Shown here piece by piece: positions 52,286 to 60,889 of a stretch of 64,000 nucleotides of DNA. The notes below the pieces were generated by a model. That model did not search any database. It was not told the origin of the DNA and saw only the letters and a program-made list of their open reading frames with translations. Location of the stretch: assembly GCF_024448165.1 (NCBI RefSeq), contig NZ_JAMOLN010000022.1:1-64000 (forward strand), in the 5' to 3' direction. Within the stretch, counting starts at the first letter, position 1, and every line of letters starts with the position of its first letter. This stretch comes from Streptomyces longispororuber (GTDB lineage: Bacteria > Actinomycetota > Actinomycetes > Streptomycetales > Streptomycetaceae). The position numbers were made by a program, and so were the translations under genes.

Positions 52286-53503
52286 ATGAGCGCGGGTGTC
52301 GTCTCACTGTTCCAGGGCAGTACGGCCCACTCCCCCTCCTACGGCCAGCTGCGGCGGGCCGGGGCGGGCGGCGGCGGGCACGTCACCGACTTCTGCATCC
52401 CCTGCAACCCGTACTTCCCCACGCCCGCGATGCTGGACGCGCTGCGCGGGCGGCTGCACGAGATCCTGACGTACTACCCGAGCGGCGCCGACACCATCAC
52501 CGCGGAGCTCTGCCAGGTCCTCGGCCTCAACCCGCAGACCGTCGCGATGGGCAACGGCTCGACCGAACTCATCACCTGGATCGACCACTTGCTGGTGCGC
52601 GACTCGCTCGCCGTGCCGGTGCCGACGTTCGGGCGGTGGACGGACCAGCCGATGGAGACGGGCAAGCGGGTCGACATGTTCCCGCTGCCGGAGCGCGACG
52701 GGTTCGCGCTCGACCCGGCGGCGTACGCGGAGTTCATCCACGCGCGCGGCTCCCGGGTCGCCGTGATCTGCAATCCGAACAACCCCGACGGCGGCCTCGT
52801 GCCGCGCCGGTCGCTGCTGGCCCTCCTCGACGAGCTGCGCCATCTGGACCTGATCGTGATCGACGAGTCCTTCCTCGACTTCGCCGACGCCGCCGAGGGC
52901 GGCCAGGACCCGAGCCTGGTGCGGGAGGCGGTCCTGCGGCCCAACGTCATCGTGCTGCGCAGCCTCGGCAAGAACTTCGGGCTGCACGGCATCCGCTTCG
53001 GCTACCTCGTCGCGAACCCGGGGCTGGCCGGGCGGGTGCGGGCGGCGCTGCCGAAGTGGAACCTCAACTCCTTCGCGGAGACCGTGGTGTTCATGCTGCG
53101 CGACCACCGCCAGGAGTACGCGGACAGCATTCGCCAGGTCTGCCGCGACCGCCAGGACATGCGCTGGCACCTGGCACGCCTGCCCGGCCTCACCGTGTAC
53201 CCGTCGCAGGGCAACTTCCTGTACGTGCGCCTCCCGGACGGCCTCGACGGGGTCGCGGTGCGCGATCAACTCCTGGACCGGCACGGCGTGCTGGTGCGGG
53301 AGTGCGGCAACAAGATCGGATCTTCCAGCAACTTCCTGCGCCTCGTGGTGCGGCCTCAGCCGGACGTCCTGCGCCTGGTGTCCGGACTCGAGGCAGTCAT
53401 GGGGAGCGGGAGGGGAGCCGCCGTGCCCGAGCTGAACGGAGGGACCACCTACAGCTCGGGCACGGCGGCGGTGGACCGGGTGGTGTGGGGCGCCGTGTCC
53501 TGA
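52286..53503 (+). CDS. PLP-dependent aminotransferase (HisC/CobD-like, class I/II)
   Basis: A 405-residue fold-type I PLP enzyme. The elements are YYPSGADTITAEL, MGNGSTELITW (cofactor loop), ICNPNNPDGG, VIDESFLDFAD (Asp on the pyridine nitrogen) and LRSLGKNFGLHGIRFGYLV (Schiff-base Lys, phosphate Arg). It is closest to histidinol-phosphate aminotransferase and threonine-phosphate decarboxylase types. ATG 52286 has GGAGG six bases upstream; ATG 52250 lies in the hairpin loop. The last 40 residues (after GSGRGAAVPEL) are an unusual tail. It is not a known sugar-pathway step. Confidence 0.87.
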   Translation: MSAGVVSLFQGSTAHSPSYGQLRRAGAGGGGHVTDFCIPCNPYFPTPAMLDALRGRLHEILTYYPSGADTITAELCQVLGLNPQTVAMGNGSTELITWIDHLLVRDSLAVPVPTFGRWTDQPMETGKRVDMFPLPERDGFALDPAAYAEFIHARGSRVAVICNPNNPDGGLVPRRSLLALLDELRHLDLIVIDESFLDFADAAEGGQDPSLVREAVLRPNVIVLRSLGKNFGLHGIRFGYLVANPGLAGRVRAALPKWNLNSFAETVVFMLRDHRQEYADSIRQVCRDRQDMRWHLARLPGLTVYPSQGNFLYVRLPDGLDGVAVRDQLLDRHGVLVRECGNKIGSSSNFLRLVVRPQPDVLRLVSGLEAVMGSGRGAAVPELNGGTTYSSGTAAVDRVVWGAVS

Positions 53504-53518
53504 ACTCCTCCACGGGAC

Positions 53519-53977
53519 TCAGGGGTTGTGCCAGGCCGCCGGGTCGTCGGTCAGCTCCCGCACCTGGTCGGGCAGCCGCCCGCCCGCGATGTCGGCGAGG
53601 CTGACGCCCTCCAGGATCTTGCGCACGTTGGCGCGCAGCGCCACCCACACGGGCAGCAGCGGCTCGGCGGGGCCCTGGTAGCTGAGGGCGCTGGGCCGCT
53701 CGCCGCGCACCGACACGATGGGGCCCTCGACGGCGCGGACGACGTCGGCGACGGTGATCGCGCCGGCGGGGCGGGCCAGGAGGTAGCCGCCGTTGCCGCC
53801 GCGCCGGCTGACGACGATGCCGCCGCGCCGCAGGTCGCCGAGGATGCCTTCAAGGAACTTGTGCGGGATCTCCTGCGCCGCGGAGATGGTCTCCGCCTTG
53901 ACGGGTCCGCCGTCGGTGCGGACGGCCAGTTCCAGGCCGGCCCGGACCGCGTAGTCGGCTCTGGCTGAAATCCTCAT
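53519..53977 (-). CDS. Rrf2-family regulator without cysteines
   Basis: A 152-residue winged-helix protein. MRISARADYAVRAGLELAV and the recognition helix IPHKFLEGILGDLRRGGIVVSRRGGNGGYLLARP match Rrf2. The Fe-S-binding cysteines of IscR/NsrR are absent; the chain contains no Cys at all, so it cannot sense through an Fe-S cluster by itself. It resembles CymR-like members that bind a partner or metabolite. Its ATG overlaps the stop of the TauE gene (ATGA). The coupling suggests control of sulfur or anion transport. Confidence 0.88.
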   Translation of the reverse strand: MRISARADYAVRAGLELAVRTDGGPVKAETISAAQEIPHKFLEGILGDLRRGGIVVSRRGGNGGYLLARPAGAITVADVVRAVEGPIVSVRGERPSALSYQGPAEPLLPVWVALRANVRKILEGVSLADIAGGRLPDQVRELTDDPAAWHNP

Positions 53978-54888
53978 GGGGTCATTGTCGGGGACGGTTC
54001 GGGCTCCTGGGCCGGGGGTGCGGCGACCGTCCTGCGGGTGCGCAGGGTCACCGCGAGGCCCACGGCCGCGACCGCTCCGCAGACCACCACGAGAGGGGCG
54101 CCGGACACGCCCCACATGGCGAGCCCCGACCCGGTGAGCAGGACCACCAGCGCCCAGCGCAGGGCGGGCCCCGACACCCGGGTGGAGAGCACGGCGCCGG
54201 CCAGCACACCGGGGATCGCGCCGACCAGCAGCGTGCCGGTCAGGCCCAGCGACACGTCGCCGACGAGGAAGTGCCCGAGGGCGGCGGCGCCGACCAGCGG
54301 GACGGCCTGCACCAGGTCGGTGCCCACCAGGTGGTTCGCCCGGAGCCGGGGGTGGGCGAGCATCAGCATCACGATGATCAGGGAGCCGGAGCCGACCGAG
54401 GTCATCCCGACGACGAGCCCGCCGACCAGCCCGATCAGCAGCGTCGCCACCGGCCTGACCCGCACCTCGGCGTCCTCGGCGGCAGCGGCGCCCAGGCCGC
54501 GGCGCCGGTCGAGCCACATCCGGGCGAGCATCCCGGCCACGGCGAGCAGCAGGGCGCCGCCGATGACGTACTTGACCCGGGTCTGGAGCGCCGCACCGTC
54601 ACCGAGCGCCTGGAGGAGCAGCGCCCCGGCGAACGCGGCGGGCAGGGCGGTGGGCAGCAGCCACCGGACGATGTCCCAGCGGATCGTGCCCGCTCTGTGG
54701 TGCACGGCGGCGCCGAAGGGCTTCATGAACAGGGAGGTCGCCAGGTCGCTGCCGATGGCGGCGGTGGGGTTGACCCCGAAGAACATGACCATGATCGGGG
54801 TCATCAGGGCGCCACCGCCCATACCGGTGAGCCCCACCGCGAGCCCGACCAGGGCACCGGCGACGACGATCGTCCACGAGAAGTCCAT
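53974..54888 (-). CDS. TauE/SafE-family anion exporter
   Basis: A 304-residue membrane protein with about eight helices. The family repeats are VGLAVGLTGMGGGALMTPIMV and VGGLVVGMTSVGSGSLIIVML, each with the Gly-rich turn. TauE/SafE proteins move sulfite, sulfoacetate or related organosulfur anions. ATG 54888 (MDFSW) is chosen over GTG 54906. It is first in an operon with the Rrf2 regulator. A TTCCC-TATG-GGGAA element lies just upstream. Confidence 0.87.
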   Translation of the reverse strand: MDFSWTIVVAGALVGLAVGLTGMGGGALMTPIMVMFFGVNPTAAIGSDLATSLFMKPFGAAVHHRAGTIRWDIVRWLLPTALPAAFAGALLLQALGDGAALQTRVKYVIGGALLLAVAGMLARMWLDRRRGLGAAAAEDAEVRVRPVATLLIGLVGGLVVGMTSVGSGSLIIVMLMLAHPRLRANHLVGTDLVQAVPLVGAAALGHFLVGDVSLGLTGTLLVGAIPGVLAGAVLSTRVSGPALRWALVVLLTGSGLAMWGVSGAPLVVVCGAVAAVGLAVTLRTRRTVAAPPAQEPEPSPTMTP

Positions 54889-54907
54889 GAGGGCCACTGT
54901 GCCCACG

Positions 54908-54921
54908 TTCCCTATGGGGAA
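54908..54921 (-). promoter_or_regulatory. Candidate operator of the TauE-Rrf2 operon
   Basis: TTCCC (54908-54912) and GGGAA (54917-54921) form a short palindrome about 20 bases before ATG 54888. It could be the Rrf2 binding site. Five-base arms are weak evidence. Confidence 0.3.
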
Positions 54922-54983
54922 GGTATGAATGGCGCTCGAATTTCACATGGTGGACCGCCCTCACCGGCGCACCCGCGCGGGTC

Positions 54984-56489
54984 TCACGCCAGCCGGATCA
55001 CGTTCCACGACAGGGGTTCCAGGGTCGCCTTGAGGGTGGCGTCGGACAGGGTCGTGCCGGTCGCCGTGTGGGGGGCCACCCGGTTCGGGTCGGTGAGGGT
55101 GTTCTTGGCGTCCGGGTCCTGATCCGACAGCACCGAGTGTTCGGTCACCGTCGTCAACTCAAGGCCGTTCAGGGCGACTTCCAGAGGGAGGGCCTGGGTC
55201 TGGCTGCGGTTCACCGCGAAGACGGTCACCGTGCCGTCGTCGGCGCGGACCGCGGTCGCGTGCAGCAGATCGGCGGTGCCGTGGCGCTGCGTGTCGTACG
55301 TCGGGGAGTCGACGCGGACGTCGAGGACCTCGCCGCGGCCGTACCGGGAGGCCTGCGCGAACGGGAAGAACGTCGTCTGGCGCCAGGCCGGGCCGCCCGG
55401 CTCCGTCATGATCGGCGCGATGACGTTGACCAGCTGCGCGAGGCAGGCGACCGTGACGCGGTCCGCGTGCCGGAGCAGGGCGATCAGGAGCGAGCCGAAG
55501 ACGACCGCGTCCGTGACCGAGTAGACGTCCTCCAGCAGGCGGGGCGCCTCCGGCCAGTCCAGGGCCGAGACCTGGGCGTCGGTGCGCGACATGTACCAGA
55601 CGTTCCACTCGTCGAAGGAGAGGTTGATCTTCTTCTTCGACTTGAGGCGGGCGCCCACGTGGTCACAGGTCGCGACGACGTTCTCGATGAACGACTCCAT
55701 GTCCACCGCCGAGGCGAGGAACGAGTCGCGGTCGCCGTCGTGCTCCTCGTAGTAGGCGTGCAGCGAGACGTAGTCGACCAGGTCGTAGGTCTCCTGGAGG
55801 ACCGTCGCCTCCCATTCGGCGAACGTGTCCATGGCCTGGCCGGAGCTGCCGCACGCGACCAGTTCCACGTCCTTGTCGATCTGGCGCATGGCGCGCGCCG
55901 TCTCGGCGGCGATCCGCCCGTACTCCTCGGCCGTCTTGTGGCCGGTCTGCCAGGGGCCGTCCATCTCGTTGCCCAGGCACCACAGCCGGATGCCGAAGGG
56001 GTCCTTGTCGCCGTGCGCGATCCGGCGGTCGGACAGCTCGGTGCCCGCCGGGTGGTTCGCGTACTCCTGGAGCTCGATGGCCTCCGCGACGCCGCGCGTG
56101 CCGAGGTTCACCGCCATCATCGGTTCGGCCTGCGGGCCGACCTTCTTCAGGAACGCGATGTACTCGGAGAGGCCGAAGCGGTTCGACTCCGTGGTGCGCC
56201 AGGCGAGGTCGAGGCGGCGGGGGCGGTCCTCGACGGGGCCGACCGAGTCCTCCCACTTGTAGCCGGAGACGAAGTTGCCGCCGGGGTAGCGGATGGCGGT
56301 CGCGCCCAGCTCCCGTACCAGGTCCAGGACATCGGTGCGCAGGCCGGCCTCGTCCGCGGTGGGGTGGTCCGGTTCGAAGATGCCGGTGTAGACGCAGCGG
56401 CCGAGGTGCTCGACGAAGGAGCCGAAGAGACGGGGGTCGACCGTGCCGACCGTGAAGGCGGGGTCCAGGGTGAAGCGGGCGGTGCTCAA
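54984..56489 (-). CDS. abfA: GH51 alpha-L-arabinofuranosidase, intracellular
   Basis: A 501-residue cytosolic hydrolase that removes terminal arabinofuranose from arabino-oligosaccharides. The family 51 acid/base Glu is in WCLGNEMDGPWQ and the nucleophile Glu in SFDEWNVWY. GSFVEHLGRCVYTGIFEP at the start is characteristic. No signal peptide is present. The TTG start at 56489 follows GGAAGGAAAG; the longer ATG frame would run over the GH43 stop. It is the last gene of a five-gene operon: binding protein, two permeases, secreted GH43, then this enzyme. Confidence 0.95.
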   Translation of the reverse strand: MSTARFTLDPAFTVGTVDPRLFGSFVEHLGRCVYTGIFEPDHPTADEAGLRTDVLDLVRELGATAIRYPGGNFVSGYKWEDSVGPVEDRPRRLDLAWRTTESNRFGLSEYIAFLKKVGPQAEPMMAVNLGTRGVAEAIELQEYANHPAGTELSDRRIAHGDKDPFGIRLWCLGNEMDGPWQTGHKTAEEYGRIAAETARAMRQIDKDVELVACGSSGQAMDTFAEWEATVLQETYDLVDYVSLHAYYEEHDGDRDSFLASAVDMESFIENVVATCDHVGARLKSKKKINLSFDEWNVWYMSRTDAQVSALDWPEAPRLLEDVYSVTDAVVFGSLLIALLRHADRVTVACLAQLVNVIAPIMTEPGGPAWRQTTFFPFAQASRYGRGEVLDVRVDSPTYDTQRHGTADLLHATAVRADDGTVTVFAVNRSQTQALPLEVALNGLELTTVTEHSVLSDQDPDAKNTLTDPNRVAPHTATGTTLSDATLKATLEPLSWNVIRLA

Positions 56490-56524
56490 TGCTTTCCTTC
56501 CGTTCTGCGGGAGAGGGGCGGTGC

Positions 56525-57487
56525 TCAGAGGGCCGGCCAGCCGTCCTTGGCCCACCGGATGTCGTTCAGGCCGAGCTTGGGCGTGCCGTTGTCGTCCGCG
56601 TCGTAGTAGTGGTAGGCGAGGACGTCACGGCCCCTGTCCTTGAAGACGGACTCGCCGCCCGTGCCGATGAAGCGGCCGTGGCCCGCCAGGAGCAGCGAAC
56701 CGCCGCCCTCCAGGAGGGACGTGCCGTCCTTGTCGGCGTACGGGCCCGTCACCGACGTGGAGCGGCCGACGCGGATCTTGTACGTGGAGTTCACGCCGGA
56801 GCAGCACGCGTCGTACGAGGCGAGGAGGTAGTAGTAGCGGCCGTGCTTGACGATCGCCGGGCCCTCGACCGCGTACGGGGCGTCGGGGCGGGTGGCGAGA
56901 TGGTGGACGGTCGCGCCGGGGACCGCCTTGCCGGTGCGGGGGTCGAGCTCGACCATGCGGATGCCGGTCCAGTAGGAGCCGAAGCTCATCCACAGCCTGC
57001 CGCCGGCGCGGACGACGGCCGGGTCGATGGCGTTCCAGGTGTCCGTGGTCTCGGAGGTGAAGACCTTGCCGTGGTCCGTCCAGGTGCCGGGGAGTCCGGA
57101 GGGGGACGTGGCGACGCCGATCGCGGAGTGGTTCGTGCCCCAGGACGAGACCGCGTAGTAGAGCCAGTACCGGCCGTCGCGGTACGAGATGTCGGGGGCC
57201 CACGGGTCGCCGGTGGCGTTGTACTCGTACCACCAGCTCGGCGGCGCGGCGAAGGCGTTGCCCTCGTCCGTCCAGTGCACCCGGTCCTTCGAGAGGCGGG
57301 CGCCGATGACGCCGCCGGTGGAGTACGCGACGTAGCCCTTGTCGCCCTTGAGCGCGATGACGGTCGGGTCGTGGATGATCTGCTGGCCGGTGATGGCCTG
57401 CGGGTCCGGGTAACTCTCCACCGCCTGAGCCGTGTTGGGGAGCAGGGCGAGGGCGACGGCGGCGGCCGCCGCGAGCACGGTTCTCAC
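56525..57487 (-). CDS. Secreted GH43 arabinanase
   Basis: A 320-residue exported glycosidase. The signal peptide MRTVLAAAAAVALALLPNTAQA is clear. The five-blade propeller has base Asp in IIHDPTVIAL, pKa-modulating Asp in WNAIDPAVV and acid Glu in YAVEGPAIV, in the right order. It should cut alpha-1,5-arabinan outside the cell. The GTG start at 57487 overlaps the permease stop as GTGA. It lies between transporter genes and the intracellular arabinofuranosidase. Confidence 0.93.
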   Translation of the reverse strand: MRTVLAAAAAVALALLPNTAQAVESYPDPQAITGQQIIHDPTVIALKGDKGYVAYSTGGVIGARLSKDRVHWTDEGNAFAAPPSWWYEYNATGDPWAPDISYRDGRYWLYYAVSSWGTNHSAIGVATSPSGLPGTWTDHGKVFTSETTDTWNAIDPAVVRAGGRLWMSFGSYWTGIRMVELDPRTGKAVPGATVHHLATRPDAPYAVEGPAIVKHGRYYYLLASYDACCSGVNSTYKIRVGRSTSVTGPYADKDGTSLLEGGGSLLLAGHGRFIGTGGESVFKDRGRDVLAYHYYDADDNGTPKLGLNDIRWAKDGWPAL

Positions 57488-58341
57488 TGTCCCGCCAATC
57501 CCGTGTGGGCGACGCCCGCCACGATCTGCCGCTGGAAGAAGACGAACACGACGATCAGCGGCAGGCCCGCCATCAGGCCGCCGGCCATCAGCTGGGCCCA
57601 CTGGATGCCGTAGGAGTTCATGACGGTCGCGATGCCGTTCGGCATGGTCATCAGGTCGGGGTTGTTGGTGACCATGTACGGCCACAGGAAGTTGTTCCAC
57701 GACGCGATGAAGGTGAAGATGCCGACCGCCGCGAGGGAGGGGCGGGCGAGCGGGACGACGATGGTGAAGAAGACCCGCCAGCGGCCCGCGCCGTCGATGA
57801 AGGCGGCCTCCTCCAGTTCGCGGGGGACGCCCTGGAAGAACTTGTAGAGGATGTAGACCATGGCCGCGGGGGCGCACTGGGGCAGGATCATGCCCCAGTA
57901 GGTGTCGACCATGCCCATCTGCTGGACCGTGGTGAACAGCGGGACGCCGAGGACGGCCGGGGAGATCATCAGGCCCGCCATCACCACGCCCATGAGCACG
58001 CTCTTGCCCCGGAACTCGGTGCGGGCGAAGCCGTATCCGGCGAGTGCGGCCACGGTGAGCACGACGGCCGTCACCACGACGGACACCACGAGGGAGTTGA
58101 CGAACCAGGTGGAGACGTTGCCGGTCTCCCACAGGGCCTTCCACGCCTGGCCCGTCCAGACCTTCGGCAGCCAGTGCGGCGGGATCTCGGCGGCCTCGGC
58201 CTCGGACTTGAGCGAGGTGAACAGGGCGGCGGCGACCGGCGCCACGAAGACGGCGGAGACGGCGACGCCGAGCAGGGTGAGGACGATCTGGCCGGCCGTC
58301 CAGGGCTTGCGGGTCCTGACCCGTATCTGAGTGGCGGTCAT
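57484..58341 (-). CDS. Oligosaccharide ABC permease, second (MalG-type)
   Basis: A 285-residue, six-helix permease. The cytosolic EAA loop is EEAAFIDGAGRWRVFFTIVVPLARP, which docks an ATPase. Its start overlaps the stop of the first permease (ATGA). No ATPase gene is in the operon, as is usual in Streptomyces where the shared MsiK ATPase serves several such importers (family knowledge). Confidence 0.94.
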   Translation of the reverse strand: MTATQIRVRTRKPWTAGQIVLTLLGVAVSAVFVAPVAAALFTSLKSEAEAAEIPPHWLPKVWTGQAWKALWETGNVSTWFVNSLVVSVVVTAVVLTVAALAGYGFARTEFRGKSVLMGVVMAGLMISPAVLGVPLFTTVQQMGMVDTYWGMILPQCAPAAMVYILYKFFQGVPRELEEAAFIDGAGRWRVFFTIVVPLARPSLAAVGIFTFIASWNNFLWPYMVTNNPDLMTMPNGIATVMNSYGIQWAQLMAGGLMAGLPLIVVFVFFQRQIVAGVAHTGLAGQ

Positions 58342-59279
58342 CGGGCGCCCTCCTCACGGTTGCGCAGCAGCACCATCCGGCCGAGGGCGACGGCGGCGAT
58401 GATCACGAAGAAGATGATGGACATCGCGGAGGCGTAGCCCACGCGGTAGCTGGTGAAGCCCTGTTCGAGGGTGTACTGGACGAAGGAGCGGGTGGCGAGC
58501 TCGGGGCCGGGGCCGAAGTCCATCATCACGACGGCCTGGTCGAAGAGCTGGAGCGAGGCCAGGACCTGGAGGGCGACGACCAGGCCGGTGATGTGGCGCA
58601 GCATGGGCAGCGTGATGTGGACCATGCGGTGCCAGGCGTTGGCTCCGTCCAGCTTGGCGGCCTCGTAGAGGTGGCCGGGGATGCCCTGGAGCGCGGCGAG
58701 GTAGAGCAGGAAGGAGAAGCCGACCGTCCACCACAGCGTCTCGATGACGATGGCGAGCATCGCGTACGACTTGTCGGTCAGCCAGGGCGTGGTGAGGCCG
58801 AACGTCTCGTTGAAGAGGCCGATGCCCTGGGTGAACAGCCACTGCCACATGTTGGCGGCGACGGTCGACGGCAGCAGGAACGGGGCGAAGAAGCAGAGCC
58901 GCCACACCCACTTCCCGCGCTCGATGTGGTGGGCGAGCATCGCGAGGAAGAAGGCGAGGACCGTGATGCAGGGGACGACGAGGAGGGTGAAGTACGCGCT
59001 GTGGCCGAGCGCGTCCCACATCGCGGAGTCCTTCAGGGCCTCGCGGTAGTTGTCGAGGCCGACGAAGTTCGCGCCCTCGCCGGAGATGTTGGCGTCGGTG
59101 AAGCTGAGGTAGATGCCGCGCAGCAGCGGCCAGATCACGAAGAGCGCGAAGAGGACCAGGAACGGGGCGACGAACCAGCCGCCGTGCTGGAAGCCCTGCT
59201 TGCGGCGGACGGTGGCGCTCGCGGCGGCGCTCTGCGCGCGGGCCGGGGCGATGACGGTCTCAGCGCTGGTCGTCGTCAT
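58338..59279 (-). CDS. Oligosaccharide ABC permease, first (MalF-type)
   Basis: A 313-residue permease with six helices and an Ala/Thr-rich head. The EAA loop is LYEAAKLDGANAWHRMVHITLPML. It is coupled to the binding-protein gene upstream and the second permease downstream by ATGA overlaps. Together they import arabino-oligosaccharides, judging from the attached GH43 and GH51 genes. Confidence 0.94.
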   Translation of the reverse strand: MTTTSAETVIAPARAQSAAASATVRRKQGFQHGGWFVAPFLVLFALFVIWPLLRGIYLSFTDANISGEGANFVGLDNYREALKDSAMWDALGHSAYFTLLVVPCITVLAFFLAMLAHHIERGKWVWRLCFFAPFLLPSTVAANMWQWLFTQGIGLFNETFGLTTPWLTDKSYAMLAIVIETLWWTVGFSFLLYLAALQGIPGHLYEAAKLDGANAWHRMVHITLPMLRHITGLVVALQVLASLQLFDQAVVMMDFGPGPELATRSFVQYTLEQGFTSYRVGYASAMSIIFFVIIAAVALGRMVLLRNREEGAR

Positions 59280-60625
59280 GCGACCGCACCTCCCTGCGCG
59301 GCGGTGTGTCCGTCCATCGGGTTCTTCGAGGCGAGGAGCTTGGTGAGCTCCTTCTTCATGCGCTCGGCGACGGATGCGGGCTTGGCCGAGCCCATCGTCG
59401 AGGAGACGACCATCGGGCCGAGGTCCTGGGCGAGGACGCCGGTGGAGCCCGCGAACCACACCTTCGGCTCGTTGGCCTGGTGGTCCATGGCGCTCACGTA
59501 CTCGTTCTGCGGGGTGAGCTTCTGGTACGCGGCCGTGGACAGCGTCGGCGTGTACGCGGGGATGTGCCCGCCGGCCGCCCACTGCAGGGCGTGCTGGACG
59601 ACGTACGCGGCGAGTTCGTGCGCGCCCTCGTCGGTGGCGCCGCCGCGGCCCGCCTGGTGCGGCAGGACGAAGGCGTGCGACTCGGCGTGGGTGGCCTGCT
59701 TGCCGAAGACGGGCGGCAGCGGCGTCGCCCCGTACTCCAGTTTCGCGCCGGAGAAGACCGGCACCGACCAGTTGCCCTCCCAGGTGAACGGGGCGCCGTT
59801 GATGAACTGTTCGCCGGTGGGCGCGCCGGGGATGACGTAGCCGTCGGTGACGTGCCGGCGGAGGAACTCCAGGACCTGGGTGGCCTTGTCGGGGTCGAAG
59901 AGGACCTCGGTGTCGTCGTCGTTGAACCAGGTGCCGCCGAGCTGGGTGTAGAAGGCGACGAAGAACCACCACTGGAAGTTCTGGTCGTTGGTCCACAGGC
60001 CGATGGTCTGCAGGCCCTTCTTCTGCACCTTCTTGGCCTTCTTGAGGACGTCGAACCACTCACCGGTGGAGCCGACCTCGATCATCCGGCCGTCGTCGCC
60101 CAGCAGGTCGGCCTTCTTCAGTACGTCCTTGCGGTAGAAGCAGAGCTGGACGTGGACGTCGAGCGGCAGGGCGTAGAGCTTGCCGTCGATGACCCCGCGG
60201 TTCCACAGCGCCGGGTTGTAGTCCTCCTTGCGCACCCCGTACTTGGCGAGGAGGTTCTCGTCCCAGGGGTCGAGGAGGCGGCCCGGCGAGAAGCCCGCGA
60301 CCCGGCCCAGATGCATGACGCCCAGCTCGGGGGCCCGGTTTCCCGCGGCGGCCATGGCGAGCTTGGTGTAGAAGGGGTTGCCCCACTGGAGCGTGGAGTC
60401 CTTGACGGCGATGTCCGGGTGTTCCTTCCGGAAGGCGTCCAGCATCGCGATCATGTTCGCGCCGTCGCCGCCGCTGAAGAGGTTCCAGTAGCGCACGCGG
60501 GTGTCCGCGCCGGAGGCGAGTGCGTCGGCCCCGGTTCCGAGCGCCGCGAAGCCGAGGCTTCCGGCGACCGTCAACCCGCCCAGTCCGGCGAGGAGTTGCC
60601 TGCGGTTCAGGCCAGGTCGTCCCAT
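59276..60625 (-). CDS. Extracellular oligosaccharide-binding protein (Tat signal)
   Basis: A 449-residue family 1 solute-binding protein. The N-terminus NRRQLLAGLGGLTVAG is a twin-arginine signal. No lipobox cysteine is seen. VRYWNLFSGGDGANMIAMLDAF begins the mature domain, and W/Y-rich segments (QNFQWWFFVAFYTQLGGTWF) form the sugar cleft. ATG 60625 has AAGG nine bases upstream. It is the first gene of the arabinan operon. The shared GTTCGATATTTC operator is 30 bases upstream. Confidence 0.93.
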   Translation of the reverse strand: MGRPGLNRRQLLAGLGGLTVAGSLGFAALGTGADALASGADTRVRYWNLFSGGDGANMIAMLDAFRKEHPDIAVKDSTLQWGNPFYTKLAMAAAGNRAPELGVMHLGRVAGFSPGRLLDPWDENLLAKYGVRKEDYNPALWNRGVIDGKLYALPLDVHVQLCFYRKDVLKKADLLGDDGRMIEVGSTGEWFDVLKKAKKVQKKGLQTIGLWTNDQNFQWWFFVAFYTQLGGTWFNDDDTEVLFDPDKATQVLEFLRRHVTDGYVIPGAPTGEQFINGAPFTWEGNWSVPVFSGAKLEYGATPLPPVFGKQATHAESHAFVLPHQAGRGGATDEGAHELAAYVVQHALQWAAGGHIPAYTPTLSTAAYQKLTPQNEYVSAMDHQANEPKVWFAGSTGVLAQDLGPMVVSSTMGSAKPASVAERMKKELTKLLASKNPMDGHTAAQGGAVA

Positions 60626-60654
60626 TCCCTGCCCTTACTGTTTCGAAGGTGTAT

Positions 60655-60667
60655 GTTCGATATTTCG
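60655..60667 (-). promoter_or_regulatory. IclR-type operator before the arabinan operon
   Basis: GTTCGATATTTCG (60655-60667) is the same half-palindrome as at 43624 and 62518, 30 bases before ATG 60625. TTTCGAA at 60641-60647 is a second element nearer the start, arranged as at 43608. Confidence 0.6.
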
Positions 60668-60699
60668 GCTGCTGCCCGTAACTTCGAACGGGACCGTAT

Positions 60700-60717
60700 G
60701 GTCGAAGCGCTTCGACC
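60700..60717. promoter_or_regulatory. LacI-type 18-bp palindrome
   Basis: GGTCGAAGCGCTTCGACC is a perfect palindrome with the central CG typical of LacI-family operators. It lies 75-92 bases upstream of the binding-protein gene. No LacI-family gene is in the window, so a regulator encoded elsewhere would add a second input. Confidence 0.5.
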
Positions 60718-60798
60718 GTCAATGGGTCGGACACCGGAAACTTTCGGCCGGGCCAAGGGCGCGGGGGACGCGCTCAGCCACGGAGAAGCCGCACAAGA

Positions 60799-60848
60799 AA
60801 AGCCGCGGACACCTCTGCCGGTTGACGAGCAGACGTGTCCGCGGCTTT
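60799..60848 (-). terminator. Terminator of the IclR/SMP-30 operon
   Basis: AAAGCCGCGGACAC (60799-60812) pairs perfectly with 60835-60848, and TCTGC/GCAGA extends the stem inside the loop. On the minus strand it is followed by CTTTTCTTG, giving a Rho-independent terminator after the lactonase gene. Confidence 0.75.
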
Positions 60849-60889
60849 CGTCGCGGCTGGGCGCGCGGTTCCCCGCGCCCCTGGCGGGG

